Of a DNA stretch of 63,020 bases, positions 1-7,820 are shown one piece after another. The translations under genes were made by a program, and so were the position numbers. Source of the stretch: Oleiagrimonas sp036379395 (GTDB taxonomy: Bacteria > Pseudomonadota > Gammaproteobacteria > Xanthomonadales > Rhodanobacteraceae); the NCBI GenBank assembly GCA_036379395.1, contig DASVGR010000137.1, positions 1-63,020 on the forward strand, read 5' to 3'. Within the stretch, counting starts at the first letter, position 1, and the number at the start of each line of letters is the position of its first letter. The notes beneath the pieces are model-generated. The model searched no databases. It worked only from the letters and a program-made list of their open reading frames with translations, and was not told the DNA's origin.

Positions 1-339
1 GTCCTGAATTTGCTCGCCGCGGTCAGGGCTGGCAGCCATGAGGCGGGATAGTAGTGCCTAGGTCAAGTCGAACGCAACGTCAGTGACATATATTTATACA
101 TCTTGTTCAACTTCGACTTAAGCGCCAGAGATCAGAGAAGCTTTTTGTATCATTTGTTGCATACTACTTTTTCCATTTGTAATCAATACATTAGATAATG
201 TCTCGTCAATCCTTAAGATGTCCCATTAAGATCGGTATGTGAATTGACGTAACTTGCGTGATATTCAACGATTCAATCCTCATAATGGCCTCTAGCCACC
301 AATAATTTACGTTTGACTTCAACCGGTTATCGTACGAAG
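1..339. other. AT-rich gene-free left edge
   Basis: No convincing gene is visible here. The stretch is clearly richer in A and T than the rest of the window, with runs such as catatatttataca, which suggests horizontally acquired or degraded DNA. It contains a copy of a tRNA 3'-end sequence (288-301). The region 401-598 after the terminator is also gene-free apart from a ribosome-binding site AGGAG just before 599. Confidence 0.5.
288..301 (+). repeat. 14-bp direct repeat of a tRNA 3' end (putative att core)
   Basis: GCCTCTAGCCACCA is found here and again at 1955-1968, in the same orientation and 1667 bp apart. The second copy sits inside a well-formed T-arm plus acceptor end with CCA, so both look like integration cores of an element that used a tRNA 3' end. 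The bases before this copy (cgattcaatcctcataatg) only loosely resemble a T-arm. Confidence 0.5.
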
Positions 340-364
340 AGCCCGCCAAGAACGCGGGCTTTTT
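340..364 (+). terminator. Rho-independent terminator
   Basis: A stem AGCCCGC / GCGGGCT (340-346 and 354-360) is separated by a 7-base loop and followed by a run of five T. It terminates whatever is transcribed rightward from outside the window. Confidence 0.75.
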
Positions 365-370
365 CGTTTC

Positions 371-400
371 TGTGCCCGGTTCGTGCCCATTTCGTGCCCA
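371..400 (+). repeat. Short helical-phase tandem repeats (cgtgccca)
   Basis: Three consecutive copies of a unit like TTCGTGCCCA lie about 10 to 11 bp apart, roughly one turn of DNA. Repeats of this kind beside a tRNA-derived core are typical of arm-type integrase sites, but no integrase gene is present here. The assignment is inference. Confidence 0.35.
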
Positions 401-598
401 AAACGCGCAGGCTGGACCCTCAAAAAACGACCTTGGCACCTACACAACCGCGTGCAGGTCAGTGCTAAGGTCGCCGCGGCGCCGAATTGACCTTGGCATT
501 GCACGGGCACACGCCGCGGCAATCCGGGCTGCGCAGTCTTCGGGCGGGCCAAGCCGCTAGACTGAGGGCTTCCAAAGGCGCTCATCCAGGAGTTTGCC

Positions 599-808
599 GT
601 GTTCGAGCACCGTACCGATCCGCTGCTTCCGCGCCGGGAATTCTTCGGGCGCCTGATGCGCTCCGCCGCGGCCGGTGCCGGGATCATTGCCGCGTCCTTG
701 TTCATCGGCATGCTCGCCCACCACGCATTGGAAGGATTCTCATGGCTCGATGCGTTCGTGAATCCTCAATCGTCCTCACGTCCTATGCCCACTGGAGAGA
801 AACAATGA
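599..808 (+). pseudogene. Truncated and frameshifted small membrane protein
   Basis: A GTG start behind AGGAG (588-592) opens a 69-residue frame with one hydrophobic segment (AAAGAGIIAASLFIGMLA) after a basic, proline-containing N-terminus. It looks like the first half of a family of about 115-residue membrane proteins that continue with a second membrane segment. After WLDAFVN the frame changes character, while another frame reads SIVLTSYAHW, which resembles the expected continuation (a SMILTGMGP-like stretch). I infer a frameshift plus loss of the 3' part. The frame ends in an ATGA overlap with the next gene, so translational coupling of a shortened but functional peptide cannot be excluded. 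Confidence 0.4.
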
Positions 809-1155
809 AGAGATACCTCGCGGTCTTTACTGGCTCGCCAGATGCCATGGCAGCCTGGGATAAACTACCTGAGATTGAGCGTCATCAGCGGCAGTCCGCT
901 GGCATCAATGCTTGGAAGAAGTGGGCCAGTGACAACGGTCCGTCGATCCTTGATATGGGCGGTCCATTGAGTCGCACCAAGCTTGTCTCCAAATCCGGCG
1001 TCAACGACATTCGGAACAATCTCGCTGCGTTCACCATCGTGCAAGCCGAATCACATGAGTCGGCAGCCAGGCTTTTCCTCAATCATCCTCACTTCACCCT
1101 CTTCCCAGGTGAGGGCGTCGAGGTTATGGAGGTGCTTCCCATTCCCGCTGGTTAG
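805..1155 (+). CDS. YCII-related domain protein
   Basis: This is a 116-residue soluble protein beginning MKRYLAVFTGSPDAM, with a preceding GGAGA ribosome-binding site that decides this ATG over longer frames. The N-terminal strand (MKRYLAVF), the conserved-looking GGPLSRTKLV segment and the C-terminal HPHFTLFPGEGVEVMEVLPI fit the small dimeric alpha-beta YCII/DGPF-like fold, often found near sigma factors or as stand-alone proteins of unknown reaction. It overlaps the preceding remnant by 4 bp. The specific function cannot be read from the sequence. Confidence 0.7.
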   Translation: MKRYLAVFTGSPDAMAAWDKLPEIERHQRQSAGINAWKKWASDNGPSILDMGGPLSRTKLVSKSGVNDIRNNLAAFTIVQAESHESAARLFLNHPHFTLFPGEGVEVMEVLPIPAG

Positions 1156-1298
1156 CGCGTGGTCGAGGTCGAACCCTTCGATCGAGGCGAGCCTACGCGG
1201 CTGAGCATTTTCAGACCTTTCTGTTCCCGAATAGTGGCCGTTCATGACTATCGCCTTAGGGCCGACCCTGATCGTCTCCCGGCCACTTTGAGAGAATC

Positions 1299-1748
1299 GT
1301 GACCTGTATAACATCCCATTCCCACACAGGCGGCTGCCACTGCGGCGCACTGCGCTGGAATCTCGACACTGAAGTCTCCTTGGCGGACTTGACGCCACGC
1401 GCTTGCGACTGCGATTTCTGCGCGCGACATCGCGCCGCATGGATCTCCGATTCCGACGGCATACTGACTCTACGAATCGTCCGCGCAGGCGTGCTGCATC
1501 GCTACCGGCAAGGATCCGAACAAGCGGAATTCATGATCTGTCGAGACTGCGGTGTCTTGGTTGCGGTTACGGCCCGAGACACCCAAGGGGCGTTATTGGG
1601 TGCCGTCAATCGCAACGCGTTCGATTGTCGAGAGCTTCCTGCGGAAACGATCGTATCGCCTCAACGACTTTCAGCCGAGGCAAAGCTCGCGCGCTGGATC
1701 AAGGTTTGGACGCCCACTCAAATACAGGTCGGAAGTCCGGAAAGCTGA
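1299..1748 (+). CDS. GFA-family zinc-binding protein
   Basis: This is a 149-residue protein with the cysteine pattern of the glutathione-dependent formaldehyde-activating (GFA/CENP-V) fold: GGCHCG (C13, C15), CDCDFC (C36, C38, C41) and ICRDCG near residue 82. These bind one or two zinc ions in the family. The start is GTG at 1299 with a weak AGAGA ahead of it. Family members are annotated as S-(hydroxymethyl)glutathione synthases, but most are uncharacterised, so the reaction is not assigned. It lies between the two att-like repeats and may be cargo of the old element. Confidence 0.8.
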   Translation: MTCITSHSHTGGCHCGALRWNLDTEVSLADLTPRACDCDFCARHRAAWISDSDGILTLRIVRAGVLHRYRQGSEQAEFMICRDCGVLVAVTARDTQGALLGAVNRNAFDCRELPAETIVSPQRLSAEAKLARWIKVWTPTQIQVGSPES

Positions 1749-1940
1749 CTTCGGCGAAAGTCTGCATGGGGTCGGAACGGGCTGGCCGAGATGCCATCGA
1801 ATCAGATGCCTTCGACTGTGTAGACGAGTGCGTCTGATACGATCATCGGCAAGATTACCGTTGGATGGAGGGCGAGAATAACGCCGAATTTGATGACTGG
1901 CTCAAGGCGCAGGCAACCCATGCGCGTGCGAAACTCGATG

Positions 1941-1968
1941 GGCGGTTCGATTCCGCCTCTAGCCACCA
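1941..1968 (+). other. tRNA 3'-end relic (attachment-site remnant)
   Basis: T-stem GGCGG (1941-1945), loop TTCGATT and CCGCC (1953-1957) are followed by acceptor strand TCTAGCC, discriminator A and CCA (1966-1968). No matching complete 5' half is found: GGCGAGA at 1871-1877 has a mismatch and the middle does not fold convincingly. Antisense reading gives the well-known spurious peptide VVARGGIEPP. Just downstream is a palindrome GCAAATC-gca-GATTTGC (1979-1995). The gene-free stretch 1749-2075 holds nothing else that I can support. Confidence 0.6.
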
Positions 1969-2075
1969 CAAATTCCCTGCAAATCGCAGATTTGCGACCA
2001 ATCGTCATCGCCTGGAAGGCCCGCCATTGTTTCGGACCGATTCGCCCTGCGGCCGGCCCGTAGCCAGCATTCCGC

Positions 2076-2690
2076 TCAAGCGTAGCGCTCAATCCGGATC
2101 ACGCGCGGGTCGTCGGCGTGCTCCAGCAGCAGGCGCCGCACGCGATCCTGCCAGGCCTCCGCGAAGGCCTCGCGCTCGGGCGCCGTCGCATCGCCCGCCA
2201 GCGCACGGCCCATGCGTTCGCGCAGGTCCGGCGCCGGTGCGACACGCGACGCGTCCAGCGCCACGCCGACCTCGGCACCGGTATCGCGGCGCCGGAAACG
2301 CGCGACCAGGTGCGTGTCGCCGCCAGCGTAAGCGAGCAGGCCGTCGCGTGCGAAGCGCCCGCCAATGCCGCGGAAACCGTTCGCCGCGGCCGCGCCGGTG
2401 ATCAGAGTGAATACCTGCGCGACGACGCCGGTGGTGCCTTCGCTCTCGGGTGCGCTCATCGTGACCGTCACGCCGCCGCGTTCGGCCGGAGCGTCCGGAT
2501 ACAGCGCGCGCAATGCCGCGCGCGCCATCAGGTATGCGCCGGCGACCGTCGGACAGGAGTGCCCGGCCAGGCGCACCGCGTCCGCATAGCCGTATTCGAT
2601 CAGCCCGTCGCTGGCGGCACCGAGAAATTCGGCGAGTGGGTCGCGCATGAGTATGCGTGGCGCCAGCGCATAGAAATCGGGGAGTGCCAT
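2076..2690 (-). CDS. FmdE-like protein, putative metal-binding
   Basis: This is a 204-residue soluble protein with a GHSCPTVAGAYLMARAALRALYP segment and a glycine-rich SEGTTGVVAQVFTLITGA segment. The histidine-cysteine-proline motif followed by a helix resembles the N-terminal domain of FmdE-type proteins, named after the formylmethanofuran dehydrogenase operon but widespread with unknown roles. It starts at an ATG at 2690 and is followed 5' by a DUF2249 gene only 4 bp away, so the two are almost certainly co-transcribed. The family call rests on memory of the pattern and is moderate. No catalytic role is claimed. Confidence 0.5.
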   Translation of the reverse strand: MALPDFYALAPRILMRDPLAEFLGAASDGLIEYGYADAVRLAGHSCPTVAGAYLMARAALRALYPDAPAERGGVTVTMSAPESEGTTGVVAQVFTLITGAAAANGFRGIGGRFARDGLLAYAGGDTHLVARFRRRDTGAEVGVALDASRVAPAPDLRERMGRALAGDATAPEREAFAEAWQDRVRRLLLEHADDPRVIRIERYA

Positions 2691-2694
2691 CGCC

Positions 2695-2955
2695 TTATTC
2701 TTCCGGCAGGCCGACGATGCCGAAATCGATCACGACCGGATCGCGTTGGCGATACGCGATGGTGAGATGTTCGCCGAACCGATCACCGAGTTGCGCGAGC
2801 AGCGGCAACGGATCGTGGTCGTTGATGAAGCGCATCGTTTCCCCGTTGCGCAGCGCGCCGAGCGCGCCGAAGATCGCCGAGTGGCGGAAGCGGCGTGCAA
2901 CACCGCGCGCATCGAAGACATGGACGTTTTCTTCTGGAACCAGCGAATCGGGCAT
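2695..2955 (-). CDS. DUF2249 domain protein
   Basis: This is an 86-residue protein with the signature layout of DUF2249: FDARGVARRFRHSAIFGALGALRNGETMRFINDHDPLPLLAQL, then a short C-terminal strand pair. The NDHDP motif is characteristic. DUF2249 proteins frequently accompany hemerythrin-like and nitric-oxide or denitrification genes and resemble the TusA fold, but the reaction is not known. It is the upstream gene of a two-gene unit with the FmdE-like protein (gap about 4 bp). Confidence 0.75.
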   Translation of the reverse strand: MPDSLVPEENVHVFDARGVARRFRHSAIFGALGALRNGETMRFINDHDPLPLLAQLGDRFGEHLTIAYRQRDPVVIDFGIVGLPEE

Positions 2956-3174
2956 GGCGAACTCCGGGCATCTGCGGGCGCGGCCATGCTACGCCGCGAA
3001 GTTCGCGCCGCCCCTGATCTGGGTCAAGCGGGCCGGCTGCGCACCGACACTCGACGTGCGCGATCGCAACTACGCCGACCTTTGAAGACGCCTGCGGCAG
3101 GCGTATCATGATCCCACTCCGCCGCGCGCCTTGCGCCGCCCCGGTCTCTCCTGTCCCACCGAGGGCCGACCGCC

Positions 3175-3375
3175 ATGATCCCCGCTTCGATCCCGCAACC
3201 ACGAACATCGCCAGCGCGCCGAACCGACGCAACCGGCACGCCTGCCGCACTCGCGTCCGCTGCGAATGCCGGCACGACTCGCCTCGAGCAACGCATCGAC
3301 GAGGCGCTGCGGCAGAGTTTTCCCGCCAGCGACCCGCCGGCGTGGACGCTCGGCTGCACGCCACCGTGGCATTGA
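3175..3375 (+). CDS. Small conserved protein with SFPASDPP motif
   Basis: This is a 66-residue, proline- and alanine-rich protein whose C-terminal half reads LEQRIDEALRQSFPASDPPAWT. The motif DEAL-x2-SFPASDPP is a recurrent signature of very small uncharacterised bacterial proteins. The N-terminal half looks disordered. It is followed by a damaged small gene and an AhpD-like gene on the same strand. Function unknown. Confidence 0.55.
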   Translation: MIPASIPQPRTSPARRTDATGTPAALASAANAGTTRLEQRIDEALRQSFPASDPPAWTLGCTPPWH

Positions 3376-3401
3376 TTCCATCGATTCGAGGAAACCACCG
3401 C

Positions 3402-3622
3402 ATGGACTATCCGCTGTATCCGCCGTCCGCCCTGGAGTTCGCGCGCACGGGCCGCGAACTGGCACCCACGCCACGCGGCGCGATTCACTGCAGCGCGTGC
3501 GCGAACAGAATCCGCAGCTCCGGACCGTCGTGACGATCTTCGACGACGAAGGCGAGAAGTACTTGCACGATTTCTTCATGCGCCCGGCGGCGTCCGACCA
3601 CGCGCCGGTGCCGTTCCATTGA
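3402..3622 (+). pseudogene. Small gene broken by a frameshift
   Basis: An ATG behind GAGGAAA opens MDYPLYPPSALEFARTGREL, which stops after 43 residues. A second frame overlapping from about 3470 reads LQRVREQNPQLRTVVTIFDD and continues with coding-like sequence to a stop at 3620-3622, directly before the next gene. The two halves would form one protein of about 70 residues if a single base were restored near 3475-3490. I do not recognise the family. A sequencing error would look the same. Confidence 0.35.
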
Positions 3623-3636
3623 CGAGGAGTATCCAC

Positions 3637-4107
3637 GTGAACCAACGCATCAATTACGTCGCGGCCTCGCCCGACGGCTTCAAGGCCATGCGCCAGTTGC
3701 AGGCGCATGTCGACCATTGCGGGCTCGAGCACGGCCTGCTCGAACTGGTGAAGATGCGCGCCTCGCAGATCAACGCCTGCGCCTATTGCTTGGACATGCA
3801 CAGCAAGGATGCGCGCGCCGCCGGCGAAACCGAGCAGCGCCTGTACCTGCTCAATGCCTGGCGCGAGGCGCCGTTCTACAGCGAACGCGAGCGCGCCGCG
3901 CTGGAATGGACCGAGGCGGTGACGCTGGTGTCCGAAAACGATTTCGACGACGCCCTGTACGCGCGTGCGCGCAAGCAGTTCAGCGAGAAGGAACTGGCCG
4001 ATCTGTCGTTCGCCATCATTGCCATCAATGGCTGGAACCGCCTCGGCATTCCGTTCCATGCCGAGCCCGGCCATTACCAGCCGGCCGGCAGCAAGGCCAA
4101 GGCGTGA
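3637..4107 (+). CDS. AhpD-like carboxymuconolactone decarboxylase family protein
   Basis: This is a 156-residue all-helical protein with the redox motif CAYCLDMH (C48, C51) of the AhpD/CMD fold. In alkylhydroperoxidases the C-x2-C-x3-H triad reduces peroxide through a thiol relay. GTG at 3637 is chosen because GAGGAG lies 7 bases ahead; a frame-open TTG at 3619 lacks such a site. C-terminal sequence NGWNRLGIPFHAEPGHYQP is typical of single-domain members. It is followed by a strong hairpin. A peroxidase or general redox role is likely; the true substrate is unknown. Confidence 0.85.
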   Translation: MNQRINYVAASPDGFKAMRQLQAHVDHCGLEHGLLELVKMRASQINACAYCLDMHSKDARAAGETEQRLYLLNAWREAPFYSERERAALEWTEAVTLVSENDFDDALYARARKQFSEKELADLSFAIIAINGWNRLGIPFHAEPGHYQPAGSKAKA

Positions 4108-4116
4108 CGGATTCCG

Positions 4117-4152
4117 GAACCGCCTTGCCGACGTGGATCGGCAAGGCGGTTC
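4117..4152. terminator. Perfect 15-bp hairpin after AhpD-like gene
   Basis: GAACCGCCTTGCCGA at 4117-4131 pairs exactly with TCGGCAAGGCGGTTC at 4138-4152 around a 6-base loop. There is no T-run, so it may act as a bidirectional barrier between convergent genes rather than as a classic intrinsic terminator. Confidence 0.55.
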
Positions 4153-4215
4153 GTGATCAGGCGAACAGGCTGCCCAGGCCGGTTGCCGGTGCGGGTCCGA
4201 TGGCCGCAATGAACA

Positions 4216-4965
4216 TCACGTATTCTCGCGATGCAGAAAATCGGCCAGGCCCAGCAGGCCGACCACGCAGCCGCCCGCCAGACCAATGGCCAGTGCCAGT
4301 ACGCCAGACGGAGCGTGGCCAAGAAACGGTTCTCTTGGCAGCGTCCACGGGAAGTAGCGGGCCCATTTCGAGCCGATCAGAATGATGCTTGCGATGGTCG
4401 CCAGCGCGCCCACCGCGATGGGCAGGCCGAAGCCGGGTCGACGCATGGCAAGCCACGTCTGCAATGCCGTGATCAGCATGCTGGCGCCCAGGCTCAGCAC
4501 CATCGGCGCTCCCAGTGCGTGCCACGCAGGCCATCCGGCCAGACCTTGCGAAGTGCTCACCATGAGCAGGCGACCGGCGAGCAGCACGCAGGCCCACAGA
4601 CACGCGTAGGCGAGCACCATCAGCGCCATCGTGACGCACCACTTGCCGAGGTAATGCGCGTCGCGCCGCATCGGCAGCGCCAGCAGGTGCTTCCACTGCG
4701 TGTTGCCGTGTTCAAGTCCCACCAGCAGCGTGCTGAGCAAGGCGACAAACATCGGCAGCAGCAGGCACCACAGGTTGCATACCCCGTTCCCCAGGTGCAG
4801 CCACGCCAGCGCCGGTGAGGGCGGCACCTTGGGTGGCTGCCGAATGAGCCAGGTGAGCGCTACCAACCCCGTCGTGCCAGCCGGCATGAGCAGCACCAGC
4901 CACGGAATCGAGGTGTGTTTCAGCTTCAACCATTCCACGCCGAAGGCATGCCACCAGGTTTTCAT
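4216..4965 (-). CDS. ABC-2 type transporter permease
   Basis: This is a 249-residue integral membrane protein with about six hydrophobic segments, starting MKTWWHAFGVEWLKLKHTSIPW. That N-terminus is typical of ABC-2 permeases of the bacteriocin-immunity/lantibiotic exporter class (EWLKLK then a first membrane helix). The motif VGLEHGNTQWKHLLALPMRR is the usual cytoplasmic coupling region after helix 2. Its ATG overlaps the stop of the ATPase gene by 4 bp (ATGA), which indicates translational coupling and one complex. The exported substrate is unknown; no biosynthetic gene lies beside it. Confidence 0.85.
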   Translation of the reverse strand: MKTWWHAFGVEWLKLKHTSIPWLVLLMPAGTTGLVALTWLIRQPPKVPPSPALAWLHLGNGVCNLWCLLLPMFVALLSTLLVGLEHGNTQWKHLLALPMRRDAHYLGKWCVTMALMVLAYACLWACVLLAGRLLMVSTSQGLAGWPAWHALGAPMVLSLGASMLITALQTWLAMRRPGFGLPIAVGALATIASIILIGSKWARYFPWTLPREPFLGHAPSGVLALAIGLAGGCVVGLLGLADFLHRENT

Positions 4966-5873
4966 GCCGCCATCTCCTGTGTCGTGGTCAGTTGCAAAAA
5001 CAAGGCTTCAAGTGACGGTTGCTGGCGTGCCAGCCGGCTTACGCCGTGGCCACGTTCGACCAGCAAACGGTTGATGGCCGCGTCGGTGTGCCTGGGGTCG
5101 GTCACGCGTACGGTGTGGGCATCGACGGGCTGGGGCGTCTCGCCGATGGCGAGCAGGTCGTTGCACGCGGCGGCACTGTCGGTGCAAACGATCTCGAGAC
5201 AGGCATCGGCCCGTGCGCGCAGTGCATCCAGCGCCCCCTGGAACAGCAGCCGACCGTGCTGGACCACACCGACGTGCGTTGCCAGTTGTTCGACCTCTCC
5301 AAGCAGGTGGCTCGACAGGAATACCGTCAGCCCCAGCTCGTGCGTCATGTGTTCGATGAAATGGCGGATCTCGGCAATGCCCGCGGGATCAAGGCCGTTG
5401 GTCGGTTCGTCCAGGATCAGCAGGCGCGGCTCGCCGAGCAGCGCCAACGCGATGCCGAGGCGTTGGCGCATGCCGAGCGAATAGCCGCGCACGCGGCGCC
5501 TGGCATCGTCGCGCAGGCCGACGATTTCCAGTACGGCGTCGGTGCGGGTGCGTGGCAGGCCCAGCAGGCGTCGCGTCACTTCGACGTTGTCGCGGCCGGA
5601 AAGATGCGGGTACAGCGACGGCGCCTCGACCATGGCGCCGATGCCGGCCCGGGTGGCGGGATCGTGCCGCTCCAGTTTCCGCCCGAACAACTCGACGTAT
5701 CCCGCATCGGGCACGAGCAGTCCGAGCAGCAGGCGGATGGTGGTGGTCTTGCCGGCACCGTTGGGTCCCAGGAAGCCATAGATGGCGCCCTTGGGCACCG
5801 CAAGATCAAGGTCGCGGATGCCGTGTTCGCCGCGGAACAGGCGTGTCAGGTTGCGGGTATGGATGGCCAACAT
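4962..5873 (-). CDS. ABC transporter ATP-binding protein
   Basis: This is a 303-residue ATPase. It has Walker A GPNGAGKTT, signature-like YSLGMRQRLGIALALLGEPRLLILDEPTNGLDP with Walker B, and the H-loop in FLSSHLL. The C-terminal 80 residues form the accessory domain common to ABC-2 drug, bacitracin and lantibiotic exporters (CcmA/NatA type). The open frame extends further 5', but homology begins at MLAIHTRNLTRLFRG, so the ATG at 5871-5873 is used. It pairs with the permease that overlaps it by 4 bp. Confidence 0.9.
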   Translation of the reverse strand: MLAIHTRNLTRLFRGEHGIRDLDLAVPKGAIYGFLGPNGAGKTTTIRLLLGLLVPDAGYVELFGRKLERHDPATRAGIGAMVEAPSLYPHLSGRDNVEVTRRLLGLPRTRTDAVLEIVGLRDDARRRVRGYSLGMRQRLGIALALLGEPRLLILDEPTNGLDPAGIAEIRHFIEHMTHELGLTVFLSSHLLGEVEQLATHVGVVQHGRLLFQGALDALRARADACLEIVCTDSAAACNDLLAIGETPQPVDAHTVRVTDPRHTDAAINRLLVERGHGVSRLARQQPSLEALFLQLTTTQEMAA

Positions 5874-5988
5874 GGCGTGTTTTGGATTGTGGTGGGTGAT
5901 GTCGTGAGAGCCTACGCATCGTCCGAACGCGTTGCATGTGCGGGTAGTGAGGGTGTCAACCGGCACGGGTCGGCAAGGTGGTGCATGC

Positions 5989-7620
5989 TCAGGCAAGCGG
6001 GTTGCCGGCGATGGCCCGGTAGCTGAAATCGCGCCATCGGACGCTGCCCTTGCCGGCGCAGTAAAGGCCGATCCGCAGCGCCAGGAAACCGCCGAACACG
6101 TTGTGGTTGAGGCCGGATACTTCCATGCGCAGGTCGTGCAATTGCCAGGTGCGGCCGTCGTCGTGCGAGTACTCCCAGGTGACCACGTTGTGGTCGTTGG
6201 TGACGCGCACGCGCACGCGGTGGTTGTGCGCCTTGACGCGCGCCCAGACGAGTTCCTGCGCGTATTCGAAAGTCTTGATGGTGTCCGCCGTGAAGCCGAC
6301 GCCTATGAAGGCCTTGGTGTTGTAGAACAGCAGCAGGCCCGCTTCCGCACCGGCGGACAGTTCCAGCGTGATTTCCGCCACGCAGGCGCGGTCGCCCGCC
6401 TTGCAGACCATGGGTGGGCTGTCGATGGGCGAGCTGCCGGTTGCGGCCAACTGAAGGCCCGCGCCGGAGTAATCCAGGCGTCGCGTGTCGTGCGGCGTCT
6501 GCTCGCTGAAAGTCCACTGGATGCCGAATTTGTTGGTGCTGAAGTCATCCGACAAGTCAAAACCACTGGGGCCGGCCTTGCCGCCCGCGGGTTTGTGCAG
6601 CGGGCGCGACAGGTCGCCACCGGTGGCCAGCGGCCAGCCGTCGTCGGTCCACAGCATGGGTTCGAGCAAGGCTTGCCGACCCAGGGTGCGGAAGCCGTTT
6701 TCGTAGCCGTGATAAATCATCCACCAGTCGCCGGCGGGACCTTCGACAAACGTGGCATGGCCACGCGACCACCATGGTTCGGCGGCCGACCAGGTGCGCA
6801 CGATGGGGTTGTGCGGACAGTTTTGCCACGGCCCGTGGACCGACCGGGAACGCGCCACGATGACCATGTGGCTGGTCGGCGGACCGGCCGTGCCACCCAC
6901 GGCGCTGACCAGATAAAACCAGCCGTCGCGGCGCAGCAGCTTGGGGCCTTCCGGGGCAAAATCCTCGACCACCCAGTCCGGCGCATAGTGCCACGGCGTG
7001 TAGGCGTGTTTGAGCTTGCCGACCGTGGCCAGGCCGTCGTCGGTCAGGCCGATCATGCGGATGCCGTTGACGAACAGGTAGCGTTTGCCGTCTTCGCCGA
7101 CGATGTGCCCGGGATCGATGCAACCGGTGAGCTTGAGGTCCACCGGCCGGCTCCACGGACCGCGCGGATCCTTGGCGTGGATCACGCAGATCGTGGAATT
7201 GGCGCCGGGCGGAAACACCGGCAGGTAGATGTAGAAGCGGTCCTTGTACTTGCACAGCGTGGGCGACCACACACTGCCGATGGGGTCGTGCAGGGCGGTG
7301 GCGACGGGTGCCCAGTTGACCAGATCGGTGGAATGCCAGATGACCAGTCCGGGCGAAGCCTCGAACGACGAGAACGTCATGTAGTAGTTATCGCCGTCCT
7401 TGAGCACGCTGGGATCGGGATGATCGCCGGCCACGACAGGGTTGCGGTAGGTGCCATCGCCCAGGTCGGCCTTGCGCTGGCCGTCGACGCCGATGCCCCA
7501 ATGCGGATCGGCACCGCTGCAGGCGTGATGCGGTGCCGCGCGGGCGGTTTTTGCCAAGGGGGCGGCCACCGCACCGGTGGCGATCGCCTTGAACAGGGTT
7601 CTGCGGGTCAGGTCGGGCAT
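5989..7620 (-). CDS. GH43 family glycosidase (xylosidase/arabinofuranosidase), Tat-exported
   Basis: This is a 543-residue enzyme. TRRTLFK at residues 5-11 followed by a hydrophobic stretch to AKTARA is a twin-arginine signal, so it is probably folded before export to the periplasm. The five-blade GH43 catalytic residues are visible: base D69 in NPVVAGDHPDPSVL, pKa-modulating D169 in CIDPGHI, and acid E224 in EDFAPEGPKLL. The last 200 residues are a beta-sandwich of the GH43 C2/DUF1349 type, usual in exo-acting beta-xylosidases and arabinofuranosidases. It would trim arabinose or xylose from hemicellulose fragments. A conserved bipartite element lies 86 bp upstream, in the opposite orientation to the gene. 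Confidence 0.9.
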   Translation of the reverse strand: MPDLTRRTLFKAIATGAVAAPLAKTARAAPHHACSGADPHWGIGVDGQRKADLGDGTYRNPVVAGDHPDPSVLKDGDNYYMTFSSFEASPGLVIWHSTDLVNWAPVATALHDPIGSVWSPTLCKYKDRFYIYLPVFPPGANSTICVIHAKDPRGPWSRPVDLKLTGCIDPGHIVGEDGKRYLFVNGIRMIGLTDDGLATVGKLKHAYTPWHYAPDWVVEDFAPEGPKLLRRDGWFYLVSAVGGTAGPPTSHMVIVARSRSVHGPWQNCPHNPIVRTWSAAEPWWSRGHATFVEGPAGDWWMIYHGYENGFRTLGRQALLEPMLWTDDGWPLATGGDLSRPLHKPAGGKAGPSGFDLSDDFSTNKFGIQWTFSEQTPHDTRRLDYSGAGLQLAATGSSPIDSPPMVCKAGDRACVAEITLELSAGAEAGLLLFYNTKAFIGVGFTADTIKTFEYAQELVWARVKAHNHRVRVRVTNDHNVVTWEYSHDDGRTWQLHDLRMEVSGLNHNVFGGFLALRIGLYCAGKGSVRWRDFSYRAIAGNPLA

Positions 7621-7705
7621 CGGCGTGTCTCGTGAGCGATAGCCGGCTCACTATATGCACGGATGGCGTGGCGAAAACAGCGTGCGGATGATGTGTGGAA
7701 GCGCC

Positions 7706-7747
7706 GTGCAAAAAAACGTCATCCCGAATCAGCGATTTCGCAATCGT
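7706..7747 (+). promoter_or_regulatory. Bipartite box A (candidate XylR operator) near GH43
   Basis: Left half GTGCAAAAAAA then CGTCA; right half GATTTCGCAATCGT at 7734-7747. The distance from the end of the A-run to the right half is 17 bases, the same as in the boxes at 9392, 26772 and 38280. With the 9392 copy the whole 56- to 58-base segment (7703-7760 against 9389-9444) is about 80 per cent identical. Here it reads on the strand opposite to the adjacent GH43. Confidence 0.5.
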
Positions 7748-7820
7748 CCGTGGTGCGGCGCTGATGGAGGCGGAGGGGATGGTTTTTTCGTTCATGGGTG
7801 TGGTTTTCCGGGTGGAGGAT

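Noticed and set aside
1865..1930. Possible tmRNA or full tRNA upstream of the 3'-end relic
   Set aside because: GGCGAGA at 1871 pairs imperfectly with the acceptor strand and no anticodon arm or tmRNA tag reading frame can be folded.
1802..2092. Minus-strand frame containing VVARGGIEPP
   Set aside because: This peptide is a known artefact of translating the antisense of a tRNA 3' end.
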